Assembly: GCA_043228905.1 (NCBI GenBank)
Contig: JBHGNT010000018.1
Coordinates: 5,766,001 to 5,830,000, forward strand
From: Azolla caroliniana
Taxonomy: Eukaryota > Polypodiophyta
Direction of reading: 5' to 3'
Length of the DNA stretch: 64,000 nucleotides
The translations under genes were made by a program, and so were the position numbers. This document shows, piece by piece, positions 1 through 11,276 of the stretch (positions are counted from its first letter, which is position 1; every line of letters starts with the position of its first letter). The notes beneath the pieces are model-generated. The model did not search any database. It was not told where the DNA came from and saw only the letters and a program-made list of their open reading frames with translations.

Positions 1-186
1 AGCTCCATTACCCATGCCCAAGCAGGGACTGGTGCATCTTGTATGACCAACATGCGTAGTTGGATCTATCGAGCTTCTCCATCGGGAGTGAGCTAGCCAT
101 TCATCTGCCCATTACTTCTCTTTCTGTTCTTACCGGGTTGGTTTTCCTTTCAAGCTATGTCGGCTGCAGAGGTTCTCAACCCTCGC
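1..186 (-). mobile_element. Ty1-copia gag, N-terminal end (element C0, runs off window)
   Basis: Read on the minus strand just after the primer site, this stretch encodes a typical copia Gag start: an MEKLDRSNYACWSYKM-like block followed by LLGHGYW, which is the N-terminal Gag motif around a conserved YxxW. The rest of the element lies beyond base 1. It belongs with the LTR at 199-610 and the primer-binding site between them. An in-frame stop may be present, so coding status is uncertain. Confidence 0.7.
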
Positions 187-198
187 GCTCTGATACCA
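187..198 (-). other. Primer-binding site of copia C0
   Basis: On the minus strand this reads TGGTATCAGAGC, complementary to the 3' end of plant initiator tRNA-Met, the usual copia minus-strand primer. It abuts the LTR at 199, so that LTR is the 5' LTR of a minus-strand element. Confidence 0.85.
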
Positions 199-610
199 TG
201 TAAAAGAGTACGTTGTGCGGAAGCAATAGAAAACCAGAAACAGAAACATAGGTTTAATGGAGAGCTTAGAATATACACATTACACGGGAGAGATAGAGAG
301 AGCACATAGAAACTCAATTCAAAATATTACTCAATCTGTACATCGTATGTGTTCAGTGAACACTTTTATACAAGTCCATACGGACTGACAGAAGTACAGT
401 GTACTTCAATGCTCACACGAGCGTCAGACACTAACTATGAGACATTAACTACCTAGTAGCCTAGGATGTTACTAAGCTTCCGGTTACTGTTGGATCCGGC
501 TAACCAGCTCCCGAGCTCATCGGCTCACCGATCTGGCTCATCCTTCCGGATGCCGATCCGTCTCAGGCTTATTTAGCCGATCCGGATCCGGTTGAGCCTG
601 CCGCTCAACA
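199..610 (-). repeat. 5' LTR of copia C0
   Basis: A 412-bp LTR. On the minus strand it begins TGTTGAGCGGCAGGCTCAAC and ends ...TTTTACA next to the primer site. It has a close relative at 39030-39436 (shared blocks around GAGCATTGAAGTA, CTTGTATAAAAGTGTTCA with a TATA box, and GATGTACAGATTGAG). The element jumped into the integrase domain of an older copia (611-1125), cutting it right after its WAF block. Confidence 0.85.
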
Positions 611-1125
611 AGTATGAAAGCCCACAACTTCTGACTATAGTCGTCGATGAAAGTCACAAAGTACTATCCGCCTCAATGTGCGCGATGGAGCATCTACATA
701 ATACACATTCGTGTGTACTAGTTCCAGTGCAACTTCTCTTTTTCTTGGTGGCCGTGTGTGGAATGTTGCTCTGTTTTGCTTTCCGACTAATCAGTTGACA
801 CACTTCTCTAGGTGCACCCCCTTTACTTCTGGTAGAAGCTTCTGGTCGGCTAACAGATGCAATCCCTTCTCACTCATGTGGCCTAGCCTCTTATGCCATA
901 TCTGTCCTGCCAAGTCAGCTGCCACATTCACTTCCGACTTGCTCAGTCGGGCTTGCATCATATACAATGTGCCTTCCTTCTATGCTCGGGCCACTATAAG
1001 ATTTCCTTGGCAAAACTTCCACTTGCCATTCCGAAAACTACCATTATAGCCTTCGTCACCCAATCTTCCAGTCGATATCAGATTCAATCTGATATCGGGG
1101 ACGTGTCGAACATCCTTTAGAGTTA
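611..1125 (-). pseudogene. Copia GAG-pre-integrase and integrase fragment
   Basis: The minus-strand translation gives a GAG-pre-integrase block (WHKRLGHMSEKGLHLLADQ, then EKCVN and KQNRATFH) and then the start of the integrase core (YFVTFIDDYSQKLWAF) in another frame, so frameshifts are present. The integrase is cut by the C0 LTR. It probably belongs to the same element as the LTR at 1140-1770, with gag and protease deleted between them. Confidence 0.75.
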
Positions 1126-1139
1126 GTCAATGTCGGTAG

Positions 1140-1770
1140 GTAGACACTTCCCATTCATCAATCCACAAGAAAAGAAATATTTTGAAATACACAATTAGGT
1201 AACACGAGAAAACAATGTGCTCAAATTTGACGTGGAAACCCTAAAACGTGAAAAAAAACCCCATAGAGAACGGAGCTTCACTATATAGTTGATATACAAC
1301 AACGAGATCAGATTACAAAACTCTCTACACAGAGTGTAAACAACCTCGCAGGCCTCTTGGCGTATGCTATTACAGAACACAACTATGGCACCGCTCACTT
1401 CTCTATCGCTCGCTACAATAGAGAATCACAAATTGTTCTCACAACCATAACTATAATGTTTTTCCTAGGTGTATTTATACTAATACATAGTATTTTCTAT
1501 TTATAGATGCAGCCCCTACTATACATCACTACTATTATTATCTATAATAATAATAAGTAGCAATCAGTCAACTCTAGGATCAATTGTCCAGTCGGTCCGA
1601 CTAGTCGGCTTGGTCATCGACCATCTGGTCGGCCCGACTAGTCGGTTGCGTCTTCGACCTGGATCGCCTTTCTATTGACTCACCCAGTCAACTCTCACAA
1701 TCGACTCTTCAACCATCGGTTCTTGGCCCAAACAATCGGCTCCTCCCACTAGAGGGACATATTCCTAACA
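1140..1770 (-). repeat. Copia LTR (minus orientation)
   Basis: On the minus strand it starts TGTTAGGAATATGTCCCTC at 1770. It carries a TATA box (CTATAAATAG, near 1497-1506) and ends in a region resembling the transcribed part of an LTR (GGTTTCCACGTCAAATTTG). The lower boundary is approximate. It is inserted into gypsy coding sequence, whose reading stops at 1771. Confidence 0.65.
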
Positions 1771-2730
1771 GTTCTTTCCTTGGTTGTAAGTCGATAGGGC
1801 AATCGTATGGCCAATGCTCCGGCAATGTATTGGCCTTCACCTTATCAAAGACGTCAGAGAACTCTTTGTATTTGTTTGGTAATTTAATGTTTGCTTCATG
1901 TAAGGTGGATGATGGAGTTGCTACTATTTTGAATACGAACATGTTGTCGTTCACCCCTTCCTCACATACAACCGACGTAGAGAGATGGTCGATAACTTAG
2001 GGATCCGGTATCTGATGTCAGAGATTTGAGGGAGAAGAGCTTTGTTCGTTTTTCTTGGGTCTCCTCAATTGTTCTTTTCATCCAATCAATCTTTGGGTTA
2101 TGGAGTTCAAACCAAGGGAGACCTAGAACTACTAGGTGTTCTGGACTACAAATAATGTTGAAAGAGATTATGCTTGCCAAATCGCCAAGAACCATACGAT
2201 TTGCCTCAGACTCCTCGACTATATCACCTGATGCTATGGGATGGCCATCAATGACTCCTACGGATACTGGGTTCGGGAGCTTATTCAAGTGGATGTTTTT
2301 TGACAATGCAAACTCACGATCCATGAAACAAGAGTTGGCTCTAGAATCTAGGAGGGCAGAGGCTAGGACTCGATGACATGTAGATGTGCTAAGCTCAACT
2401 TGTGCAGAAAAAACTCTACTAACTTGATTTGATGAAATGGAACCACGACTAGGAACTAACTCTACATATCTAGGATGGTCCAATGAAATGGCTCCTATTT
2501 TGGCCAAACTTACTCGTTTAACACGTCCTCTAATTGACTGAAGACATCGAATCTATTCTCATGGCATGGTCTCTTAGGCATACTTATGTTATTAGAAGTA
2601 ATAATGGAACTCAATGTAAGGTTTTCATGTGCACTTACTTGGTATACTTGACGTCTAAATGTGGACAATTCACGACTATATGTCCTGGACCGCCACAATA
2701 TAGGCATAGGTGGTGTGCTCGACGTCGTTG
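1771..2730 (-). pseudogene. Gypsy gag zinc knuckle, protease and start of reverse transcriptase region
   Basis: Minus strand, in order: a CCHC zinc knuckle (CLYCGGPGHIVVNC, about 2650-2700); a retropepsin-like domain (1962-2507) with LLDSRANSCFMD, where the usual D-S/T-G-A catalytic motif is changed to DSRA, and a downstream VLGLPWF block; then the protease-to-RT linker (KEFSDVF...PYDCPIDLQP, about 1771-1954). It ends where the copia LTR is inserted at 1770. The altered catalytic motif and frame changes mark it as a relic. Confidence 0.75.
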
Positions 2731-2754
2731 CTTCTCAACATCGGATAAAGGCCT

Positions 2755-2841
2755 TGTTAGGAATAGTACTAAGACAGAGAGGGAATTAGTACTAAAAGAT
2801 GAGAATTAGTACCAAGAGGGGTGTAGAACGAGAGAGAGAAC

Positions 2842-2887
<46 letters not shown>

Positions 2888-3165
2888 TGATATGAAGAGA
2901 ATATACAAGAATTACTAGGAAGCTTAAGACTAGCATTGAAACGATTTGGTTCTCAATAATGCCATGTGCCTCTTTTTATACTGGCTTAGGGATAGTCTTG
3001 ACATTTCTAGAATGTTCCAGAGAAATCTAGAATATACATGGATTTCCTAGGTGAAATAATATTTTTCATATTGCAATGTATATCTTAATTGTAAGGCTTC
3101 AACCCATTTAACAGAATGTCATGGGTTCAAATTCTTTTGAAGCCATACCATGCTATATCATGACA
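2755..3165 (-). repeat. Gypsy LTR with heat-shock-like element
   Basis: On the minus strand it begins TGTCATGATATAGCATGG at 3165, immediately after a polypurine tract, so it is the 3' LTR of the gypsy at 3183-4328. It contains a tRNA-like block (TTGAACCCATGAC), a heat-shock-element-like array (3000-3022), a TATA box (TATAAAAAG on the minus strand, about 2973-2981) and a long (AG)n tract (about 2849-2878). The lower boundary is approximate. Related LTRs lie at 12050-12563 and 42569-43049. Confidence 0.75.
3000..3022 (-). promoter_or_regulatory. Heat-shock-element-like array in gypsy LTR
   Basis: On the plus strand the bases read gac-at-TTC-ta-GAA-tg-TTC-ca-GAG, alternating TTC/GAA pentamer units, the binding pattern of plant heat-shock factors. 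It lies about 20 bp upstream of the TATA box on the LTR's coding strand, a promoter-proximal position. Confidence 0.55.
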
Positions 3166-3182
3166 CTACCCTCCCCCCCTTA
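3166..3182 (-). other. Polypurine tract
   Basis: The minus strand reads AAGGGGGGGAGGGTAG directly before the LTR start TGTCATG, the expected plus-strand primer of a gypsy element. Confidence 0.8.
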
Positions 3183-4328
3183 AGACGACGAGTGTTACGA
3201 GTCATCTTAGATGGAGAACCTGGCTTGTCGGGATGTTGCCGATGAAAGTCCTTCACAAGAGCTCGAGCATTTACCACATTCTCGACTAATTCCCAAGTAC
3301 GCTCACTTGTACTATAGCCTAGACAATCAACCAAATAGTAAAGCTTGGAATCGAGGATGGCAACTACTTCGTACTCCGGTTCTACTTCAAGCTCGATCGG
3401 GGGTGAAGGTGGTGTAATACGATTCGGAATAGTAATGTCTTGATACGGTTTGAGAAAATCCGCACGAAAAACCGGATGTATCCCTAGTTGTGGAGGTAGA
3501 TCGAGACGAAATGCGACTTCATTAATTTTTTCGATAATATGCAAAGGACCTAATTGTCGATAGTCCAATTTATCGCATGGGTGAGTAGTCTTGATGTGTC
3601 GTAGTAATAACCATAACCGATCTCCAATGTTAAAACTGAATGGAAGCCGATGACGATCTACATAATCCTTCGGTGTTTGTTGAGCTCGATGTAAATGAGT
3701 AGATAAGTTTTCCTGTATCTTGTGTTGCCGCTCCAAACGATCCTTTGCACAAGGATTTGTGGGTAACTCTGGAGTTTTGAATACACACCACCGAGGATGA
3801 TAGCCTGTATAAGCATAAAATGGTGTGATATGAGTTATTATACGCAAATTCGGCAAAGTGGAGAATATCCGCCCAGTCATCTTGTTGATAGCATAGTAAA
3901 CACTGAAGATATTGTTCCAGCGTTTGATTTGTTCGTTCTACTTGTCCATCTGTTTGTGGGTGGTAGCCGGAGGAGAGGTTACAAGTGACCTTGAGCATTT
4001 TGAAGAGATTCTTCTAGAATTTCTAGATGAATTGGGGTCCACGGTCGTTGATGATACTATCAAGGAGGCCATGATGCGGACATACCTCATGCATGACAGT
4101 TTTAGCGGTTTCTTCACTAGTGATTTCCTTAGTACAAGGTAGAAAATGTGCCATCTTCGTATATCGATCTACTACTGTTAAGATCACATCGAATCCCTTT
4201 GAAATTGGAAGATCTTTGCTGAAATCTAGAGAAAACACGTTCGCGTTCACAAGTGGAAGGATTGCGCATTCCACTTGTAGAATCTTCTTAAAACGAAGAA
4301 AATACACCCTCTCAACAATAATTGGATG
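3183..4328 (-). pseudogene. Chromovirus-type gypsy integrase and chromodomain
   Basis: Minus-strand frames give the integrase core (GFDVILTVVDRYTKMAHFLP, then HGLLDSIINDRGPQFI, then SGYHPQTDGQVERTNQTLEQYL), the C-terminal GPLHIIEKI block, VHPVF-type IHPVFRADFLKPY and a chromodomain-like tail (YLVDCLGYSTSERTWE). A stop after GPQFI and at least two frameshifts break it. The zinc-binding part of integrase, RNase H and RT are missing: the relic ends at about 4328, where the methyltransferase segment begins. Confidence 0.8.
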
Positions 4329-4349
4329 CACTAGTATCACATGTTCCTC

Positions 4350-5281
4350 AACTTGATAAGAATTTGCAAATATAAAAATACATGATAGATCTACGAGTAA
4401 AGAGAATTAGAAATCATGCAAGTTTAGACATGTTGATAAGTTAATGTAGGCATAATAAAGTTCAACTATGGCTCAATATGGCACTATTGTGCGACAAGGG
4501 AAACACTAACTTAAAGACTTATATTAATTAGGTAGGTTTTACAAAAATATGAGGTGTACTTGTATCCATACTAATAAAATGAGATATAATTTATACTTTG
4601 ACCCATACGTGCATGTATGTAATTGTGGAAAATGTAGGATAGTGCACATTAGGATAAGTGATTGGAATAACTAACTTATTAAAGTATTCAATACTTATAT
4701 TAAAAGTTGATCTAATCTTTTCCTCAGTTTGTTCATATGGGATCAAACCATATGTGTATATAAATGTGCACAATGTAAGGCAATGAACTTTAGGATAATG
4801 TCGTGGAAATAACAAACCTATTAGGCTTTCATACCTGTATTTAAAATTGATCTACTCTATTGCTTAGGTGATTCACACAAGATCAAACTCCGAACGATAA
4901 CGCAACTGGAACCATTATCAACACACTACACAATCTAAGCAGCAATGGAATAGAAACATAATAGTTTTAACAATATAAGACAAAGATCCATAATAACAAC
5001 ATGGACAGTCATGGCAACAATTATAGGGCCATGTTCTGTTAAGGTTAGCTTGGACCAAAATCAGCCTCCATTTAAGCTAGTTCATGTTTCTCCATAAGTT
5101 TGGTAGTCAGCTATGCACGCGGTGAAACCAATATCATAAATCTACTAATCAAGTATATAAAAATAAAATTGAAACATATAGATGATTATAAAGAATAGAA
5201 TCCACTAGGTAAAACCCAAAATTTGTATTAATAATGTGAAATCTTAACAAATCGTCAGTGTCATATTCTTTATAGAGTCTA
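4350..5281. other. Non-coding AT-rich stretch downstream of the methyltransferase
   Basis: No convincing coding sequence. It contains two loosely repeated blocks about 160 bp apart (a CCATACGTGCATGTATGTAAT-like segment near 4600 and a similar ACCATATGTGTATATAAATG segment near 4747), each followed by TAATA/TTGATCTA sequence. It could be a 3' UTR plus subterminal transposon sequence. Confidence 0.4.
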
Positions 5282-7237
5282 TTACATAGCAATCAATTCA
5301 TCAACGTCATTTTCTTCATCATCTTGTGTAGAACTCTCTTCGGCTATACGTGCATTGGTTTCCCCTGTTAGCTGAGCCAACGAAATATCTTCTATAAGCT
5401 CATCATCAAGCTCTATTAGCTCCCCCGGTTCGCCGGCTAACGGAGGAATAGGCTCTCGCGAAGCAGGTTGAAACCTTTCTGTATTGGCGAGGTTCTTTGC
5501 ACCGACCTCCTCATCCTGGTCTGGGCACTCCCACAAAGCCTTAATCCGCATATTAATAAATATAACTTGGTCCTCGTCCTTCTCCAATGCAACTGTATTT
5601 CTAAACAGCTTCAATGCACATGCTGACGTAGTTCCTATGATGTAAGTAACAAGAAGATTTAGTTGTCAAACGAAAAAAAAGTGATTGGTTATCTCAAGAT
5701 CGTTACCCTAGTTCGAGGAATACCTGTGCCAGAAAAGAGATCTAATATCCAGTCTCCTTCGACAGAAAACATCTCGATCAAGCGCATCATAAGTCGTTGA
5801 GGTTTTTGGTATGGGTTGACAAGTCCCCGTTCTGTCGTGGTGACATGTCGCAATTTCCGAGTCACTGCTGGATATACCAACAGATTTGAACCTCCCACTT
5901 CATTAGAATGCTCTTTGATTCTCTGTTTTTTAATTTCATCGAAGTAGCCAACCGTTATGTATTCAATGGCATTAACGAACCGAAAAGTTGGCCCTCTATT
6001 TACATTGGTCTTGATCCTATAAAAAATAATTCATCGAGTTAAGAATAGATTCAACAACCTTAAGAATTGCAATATAATGAAGGACACCTATAAATAATCC
6101 TTACCATGCAAGGTTCTCGATGCCATGGCAACGAGATCTCAAAGCTTGAGCTACCGAGTACCCTTGGTCCATACTATGAAAGACAACTATTCGCCACAAG
6201 GATGCGGTCGTTAGCTCAGCGAAATCCTTGACCATCTTCTCCAATTGTTTAAACCTAAACGGTTCATCGTCGTATGATGACCCAGCCATTCGAAATCCGT
6301 AAGGAATATCCGCAATCATTAGCGTATATTCCTTCTTTGGCACCTTCTGGATCAAGTCGATGACATCACCGCAAACCACATTGTAGTAAAGATCTCTCGT
6401 AATATTTTTTTTGTGGCTAAATTTTTTAAACGAGCCATCTTCCTCCATTTCGTACGCCTTGACTAAGCGACGATCCTTTTCTTTTCTGGCTCGCTCGAGA
6501 TGTGCAAGGAAGGATGTAGGGAAATCGTGTATATCCTTAACTTCTCCTTGTTTCTTGCCTCGACACGGTTTCTAATAGAAGCAATAGGACATCAGGTATT
6601 ATTATACAAGCTCTACATATGATGAAAGGGTAATGAAAAAACATGAATACTAACCCAATCCTTGAATGCAATAAAATACTCTGATAACGCCTTATACGAA
6701 GACGTTAGAGGATAATCCTCGGTCACTTGTTCCCAAGTTATACATCCAAGTTGTTTCATCATAACTTCTTGGATCTTCATGTACACCTTATGACTGTAAA
6801 ATTAGAAATCAAGATTAGAACTTTGAATTACACCAGATAGACTACAATTTCAGTATTTGAAAGACTTACTTATTGAACTCAGTGACCATTTCTTCAAGGT
6901 TTAAATCTTTCGCCACAACCCTTGACAAAACCGACACAAGAAGCTGCTCGTCCTTAATACCTTGCATCGCTCTCCATAGAGACAGCTTCATGTCGTCTGC
7001 CGCTTCTTCAATTGTCAAGTCAATTTTCTTGGCGGCTTGTGACTTTAATTCTAGTTGAGGGTCAACCCTACATTTCTTTTGTCGTTGACCCTTTACCTCC
7101 TTATTCTCCCACATTGAGAATATTTGATCTTGGAGGTCCCATACTTCTCCATCTCTAAACGCCAATTGAAACCAAGACTCATACTTTCGAAGACCATCGG
7201 ACCTAACATTATCATCTACCACAATGCCGACTTCATG

Positions 7238-7783
7238 CAGTACAAAACAGTGAGTACACCGAGGCAACGACCTCGAACTCACGATCTTTGCCACAGGCGG
7301 CGGTTACAACAGAGGCAACAACCTCGTCTCTCTCTGTGTACAGTTACGCGCTCTCTCTTCTTCTTGCACCAACAAGGAAGTATGACAACAACTACAACAA
7401 CTATATTAGTTTGCCCTAAGTCATATTTATACTAATATGACTCTTTGGCTATTTACAAGTATAGCCACGATGGCCTCTCAGAAAACATATTTACGAATAT
7501 GTCTCTTCCTCCGGTTCATACCGGGTCTGCACCATCCGGCTCTCCGTAGCCGGGTACTCCTCATCCGGTTCACACCGGGCCTGCACCATCCGGCTCTCCG
7601 TAGCTGGGTACTACTCATCCGGTTCACACCGGGCCTGTATCATCCGGCTCTCCATAGCCGAGTACTACTCATCCGGTTCACACCGGGCCTGTATCATCCG
7701 GCTCTCCGTAGCCGGGTACTCCTCATCCGTTTCGTCGGCACTGTTCTTCTCCCTTCCCATCCGGAGGGACCTGTCTCCCAACA
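7238..7783 (-). repeat. Solo copia LTR inserted in methyltransferase exon 1
   Basis: On the minus strand it begins TGTTGGGAGACAGGTCCCTC and resembles the C2 LTRs (40973-41492) in its CATATT.GTAAATATGTTTT and TATAAATATGACTTAGGGCAA segments. TCATG occurs at 7233-7237 and 7784-7788, a likely 5-bp target duplication. No internal retroelement sequence adjoins it, so it is a solo LTR left by recombination. Confidence 0.75.
7511..7726. repeat. 54-bp tandem repeat, four copies, inside the LTR
   Basis: Four head-to-tail units of 54 bp, each starting CCGGTTCAYACCGGG and ending GGGTACTMCTCAT, differing at a few positions. They sit in the upstream (U3) part of the minus-oriented LTR and account for its extra length relative to related LTRs. 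Confidence 0.9.
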
Positions 7784-7830
7784 TCATGCACTACATGCAT
7801 GACTTGTACCCTCCAATGCATCATATGCAT

Positions 7831-8295
7831 GGGGGCACCTATTTAAATGGTGAGAGAAAAGACAAAAGGAAGAGATATGTACGAGATATCAATCAAATTA
7901 TGTATTACATAAGAGATACCATAAAAATAGATAAAGAAGGGAAGAAGTTTAACATAAAGGTGGAGCTCTAGCTTGGCGGTCGTGGTGGTCAACTCTCAAC
8001 AAGAGGGAGGCGGTTCGAGCTTTATCTTCATCAAAATATTGAAGTGAAGATTGCAAGAAAGAGAAGAGCGATTACCTTGCAAGACAAAGTTCAGAGGTTC
8101 AACGACGTGTACAACCACTTTTGTAACTCTTTCATCAAATAATTATAAATCTCTTTTATTGCTTCAAATATCATTCTATATCCTATCTTGCCATATCTTG
8201 TTGATCACTATTTATCTATCTCTACTCTTTCATCTCTTCCGTCCATAATCCCAGTGATTCCTTCCTCACTTTCACGATATCTTTTGTCTACGCAA
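7831..8295. other. Non-coding stretch between methyltransferase and copia
   Basis: No recognised coding. It contains CTATTTAAATGG (7849-7860), a TATA-like palindrome usable from either strand, and AT-rich sequence. It may be the promoter side of the methyltransferase gene or a truncated LTR of the copia that follows. I see no primer-binding site. Confidence 0.4.
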
Positions 8296-11022
8296 CGCTA
8301 CGCTTCTAGGCGAGCCACGCCACGATAGCGGAACGTGAGCAAAGGTCAACTCGACGTAGTCCATTCCGACGTATGGGGACCGGCGCAGACGGCTACATTC
8401 GGTGGATGCCGATATTACGTGCTCTTCATCGACAACTTTTCTAGGCACACTTGGATCTATCCGATGCGGCAAAAGAGCGAAGTGTTCGGACACTTCCAAA
8501 AATTCAAGAATGAAGTCGAGAAAGCCATGGGCCGACATGTACGATGTCTCCAATCGGATGGTGGCAAGGAGTACTTGGATGATTTCACGGCGTATCTCCG
8601 AAAGGAAGGAATTCGACAAGAATTCACTTGCCGACACACCCTGCAACAAAACGGAGTAGCCGAGCGCAAAAATTGGCACATCCTCGAAGTAGCGCGGGCC
8701 ATGATGAACGAGAAGCATATGCTGAAGTCATATTGGGCTGAAGCTACAAATATGGTCGTCTACCTAATGAACCGGTGCACAACATCCGGTGTGCATGAGG
8801 TCACTCCGCACGAAAAATACTTCGGAAAGAAGTCAGACTTATCGCACATCCGCATATTCGGCGCGATAGCGTACATGCAAATCCCCAACGAGAAGCGTCA
8901 AAAGCTTGACCCGAAGTCAGAGAAATATATCCTCGTAGGATACTCACTTGAGCAAAAGGGGTACAAGTGCTACAACCCCTCAACTTGAAAATCTCGAGTA
9001 AGTCGAGACATCATTTTCGACGAGTCCACATCCTGGTACGCACCAGAGACAACTCTGACTCTGACTCCGCTCGACCCGGAATCCGCCGAACAAGAGATAG
9101 AGGATGAAGATCACCTTACGCGCATGTTCAAAGAAAGTCCGATCACGACCCAACTGAGCGGACCACAAGAGCCTTTGAGCGATCAAAGCACATCACGGCC
9201 TAGCCCAAAGATGGACAAAGGCAAGGCGAAAATGTCGGAATACGAAGACGATCGCTTCAACGGCGATGAATCAACTCACTCACTCGATAGTGAGTTTGGC
9301 GGCTTCGATGTACCAATCGGAGCTAAGAAAGCCCTCATCTCTGCAAATGAAAAGCTTTGCAGATCCACTCGTGAAAAGAACCCCGTAAGCCGTTTTGGCT
9401 ACAACAATTATATGGCGTACCATTACACCTTTATGATCAAGGTAGCGATAGTATGGGAGCCGGAAACCTTTTCCGAAGCCGCGAAGGACCCGCCATGGAT
9501 TGAAGCAATGAACGAGGAGATGTAGGCACTACAGAAGAACGAGACGTGGGATCTCATTCCCACCTCACCACACAAAAAGGCGATCGGATGCAGATGGATT
9601 TACAAAGTGAAGTACAACGCCGACGGTTCCGTCAAGCACTACAAAGCGTGACTCGTAGTGAAAGGCTACGCACAAACGCATGGAGTTGACTACGAAGAGA
9701 CCTTTGCCCCGGCGGCAAAGATGACGACGATACGAAATGTAATTGCTCTTGTCACGGTGAAAGGGTGGCACCTCCATCAAATGGACGTCAAGAACACCTT
9801 TCTACAAGGCGAATTAGAAGAGGAGGTGTACATGATCCAACCACTCGGCTTCAACTCAAGCACCCATCCGAAAGCTATTTGCCGACTCAAGAAGCCACTC
9901 TACGGCCTCAAGCAAGCACCGCGTGCTTGGCATTCGAAGATAATGCAATATCGTCATCAAATCGGCTTCCATATGTCAAAATCGGACAACTCCCTCTACA
10001 TATGAAGCGATTCCGCAAGTCTGATCGTCATCATCTTATATGTGGATGACCTAGTCATTAGAGGTGAGCATCTCGTCAAAATCAATAATGTCAAATCCCT
10101 CCTTTCCGACAAGTTCGAGATGACGGACATGAAGGAACTCCACTACTTCCTCGGCATCGAGGTAATTCGGACTCCGGCCGGAATCATGATTTCTCAACGG
10201 CACTACATCCTCAACTTGTTATACAAGTTCGATATGGCTAAGTGCAAATCCGTGGCAATGCTCGATCGTAATCTCAAACTAGATGCGAACTCCGTCACCA
10301 AAGCGTGTGAGCCAACTCAATATCGGCAACTCATCGGGAGTCTCATCTACCTCACGATCACTCGACACGATCTTAGTTATCCGGTAGGTCTCCTCAGTCA
10401 ATTCATGCAAACACCGTATGATACTCACTTGGATTGCGCTAAGCGAGTTCTACGGTACGTGAGCGGCACAATGGATTGCAACATCCTCTACAAAACCACG
10501 ATGCCAATACGCCTCGAGGGGTACATAGATGTTGATTGGGCCGGCTACAAAGCCGATAGAAGATCAACCTCCGGATTTGTTTTCTCCCTCGGCAGCGGAG
10601 CAATATCCTGGAGTAGCAAGAAGCAACCTACCGTCGCTCTTTCGAGTATGGAGGCGAAATACCGGAGCGCAGCCGTAGCCGCATGTGAAGCCGTATGGCT
10701 CAAAAGGATACTCAAGGATCTGGGCGTACCCATCAAGGATCCGACTTCCCTTTACTACAACAACATGAGCAGTATCTATCTAGCTTGGAACCCGGTGTTC
10801 CACGTGCGGACAAAGCACATCAAAGTGCACTATCACTTCATCCGAGAGCGCGTTCTAGCTGGCGATGTAGACCTACAACACATTAGCACCAATCTTCAAA
10901 TGGCTGACATCTTCACTGAATCCTTAGGAGCCGACAAGCTATGGCAATTCATGACCGATCTCGGATTGACGATCCCTGACCTGCCAAGCTTGAGAGGGAG
11001 TACTGAAGACATTACGCAATAA
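8296..11022 (+). pseudogene. Ty1-copia pol (integrase, reverse transcriptase, RNase H)
   Basis: The plus strand reads integrase (QLDVVHSDVWGPAQ, YYVLFIDNFSRHTWIY, LQQNGVAERKN), then the linker ending VSRFGYNNYMAYHY, reverse transcriptase ([68 protein letters not shown] with the catalytic YVDD), and RNase H (DADWAG-like [50 protein letters not shown]). The domain order INT-RT-RNH is that of copia. gag, protease and the 5' LTR are missing. In-frame stops (for example after NEEM at 9522 and in HYKA*LVV near 9650) and a break near 10003 make it non-functional. Confidence 0.9.
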
Positions 11023-11276
11023 CGTGTGGATTCCGCAAACTGCACACACTACACAAGAACACGTGGATTACGCAACCACGCAACGAAGTCGCGAAGAGCC
11101 GATCTACCGCGCAAAGCCGTGAAGAAAGACGCAAGCCGAAGCACAGACTTTGCAACTACGCACAACACAAGCTAGAGCACGGATTTTGCAACTCCGCATA
11201 AATGCGAGTTGACGCGAGTTGAAGCGGATTTCGGATACCGTCTGAAACCAACCCGACTTGAGCTTGAGGGGGCTTT
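11023..11276 (+). other. Copia 3' untranslated region and polypurine tract
   Basis: About 250 bp between the RNase H stop and the LTR, with loosely repeated CGTGGATTMCGCAA units. It ends in GAGCTTGAGGGGGC (about 11261-11274), a polypurine tract matching the one before the related LTR at 39030. Confidence 0.7.

Larger units (their letters stand above)
5282..7830 (-). pseudogene. N4/N6-type DNA methyltransferase gene, five exons, exon 1 split by a solo LTR
   Basis: The minus-strand exons join in frame with GT-AG borders: exon 1 7830-6870 (interrupted by the LTR 7238-7783), exon 2 6793-6655, exon 3 6571-6105, exon 4 6016-5724, exon 5 5634-5282, about 553 residues. Motif order is that of beta-class N4/N6 methyltransferases (PF01555): exon 3 has the catalytic-loop motif as ADIPYGFRM (usual D/S-P-P-Y); exons 3-4 read NLAW-IKTN...RGPTFRF.NAIEYI; exon 4 has NPYQKPQRLMMRLIE and, across the exon 4/5 junction, ILDLFSGTG-TTSACALK, the SAM-binding FxGxG motif. 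An acidic 60-residue tail ends it. The N-terminal 250 residues are helical, charged and unrecognised. The ATG at 7830 follows an in-frame stop, but an upstream exon is possible. No stops or frameshifts are seen besides the LTR. Removing the LTR and one TCATG repeat restores the frame. The P-to-I change in DPPY may affect catalysis. Confidence 0.8.
4329..8295. mobile_element. Candidate CACTA-ended DNA transposon carrying a DNA methyltransferase
   Basis: The left edge reads CACTAGTATCACATG (4329-4343), starting exactly where gypsy coding sequence stops. CACTA is the terminal pentamer of En/Spm transposons. A near-identical block followed by similar sequence (ACTAGTATCACATGTTC...AACTTGAT) occurs at 14610-14626, at the edge of an insertion that also contains a copy of this methyltransferase's tail. 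No right terminus or 3-bp target duplication was found before copia sequence begins near 8296, so the right boundary is a guess. The CACTA block could be read as gypsy coding (VEEHVILVH), so mobility is inference. Confidence 0.4.

Noticed and set aside
4329-4346. Taking CACTAGTATCACATG as proof of a CACTA transposon
   Set aside because: The same bases can be read as gypsy integrase (VEEHV) and no right end or target duplication was found, so it is kept as a hypothesis only.
7441-7802. ORF with repeated FTPGLHHPALRS units
   Set aside because: Translation of the 54-bp LTR tandem repeat, not a protein.
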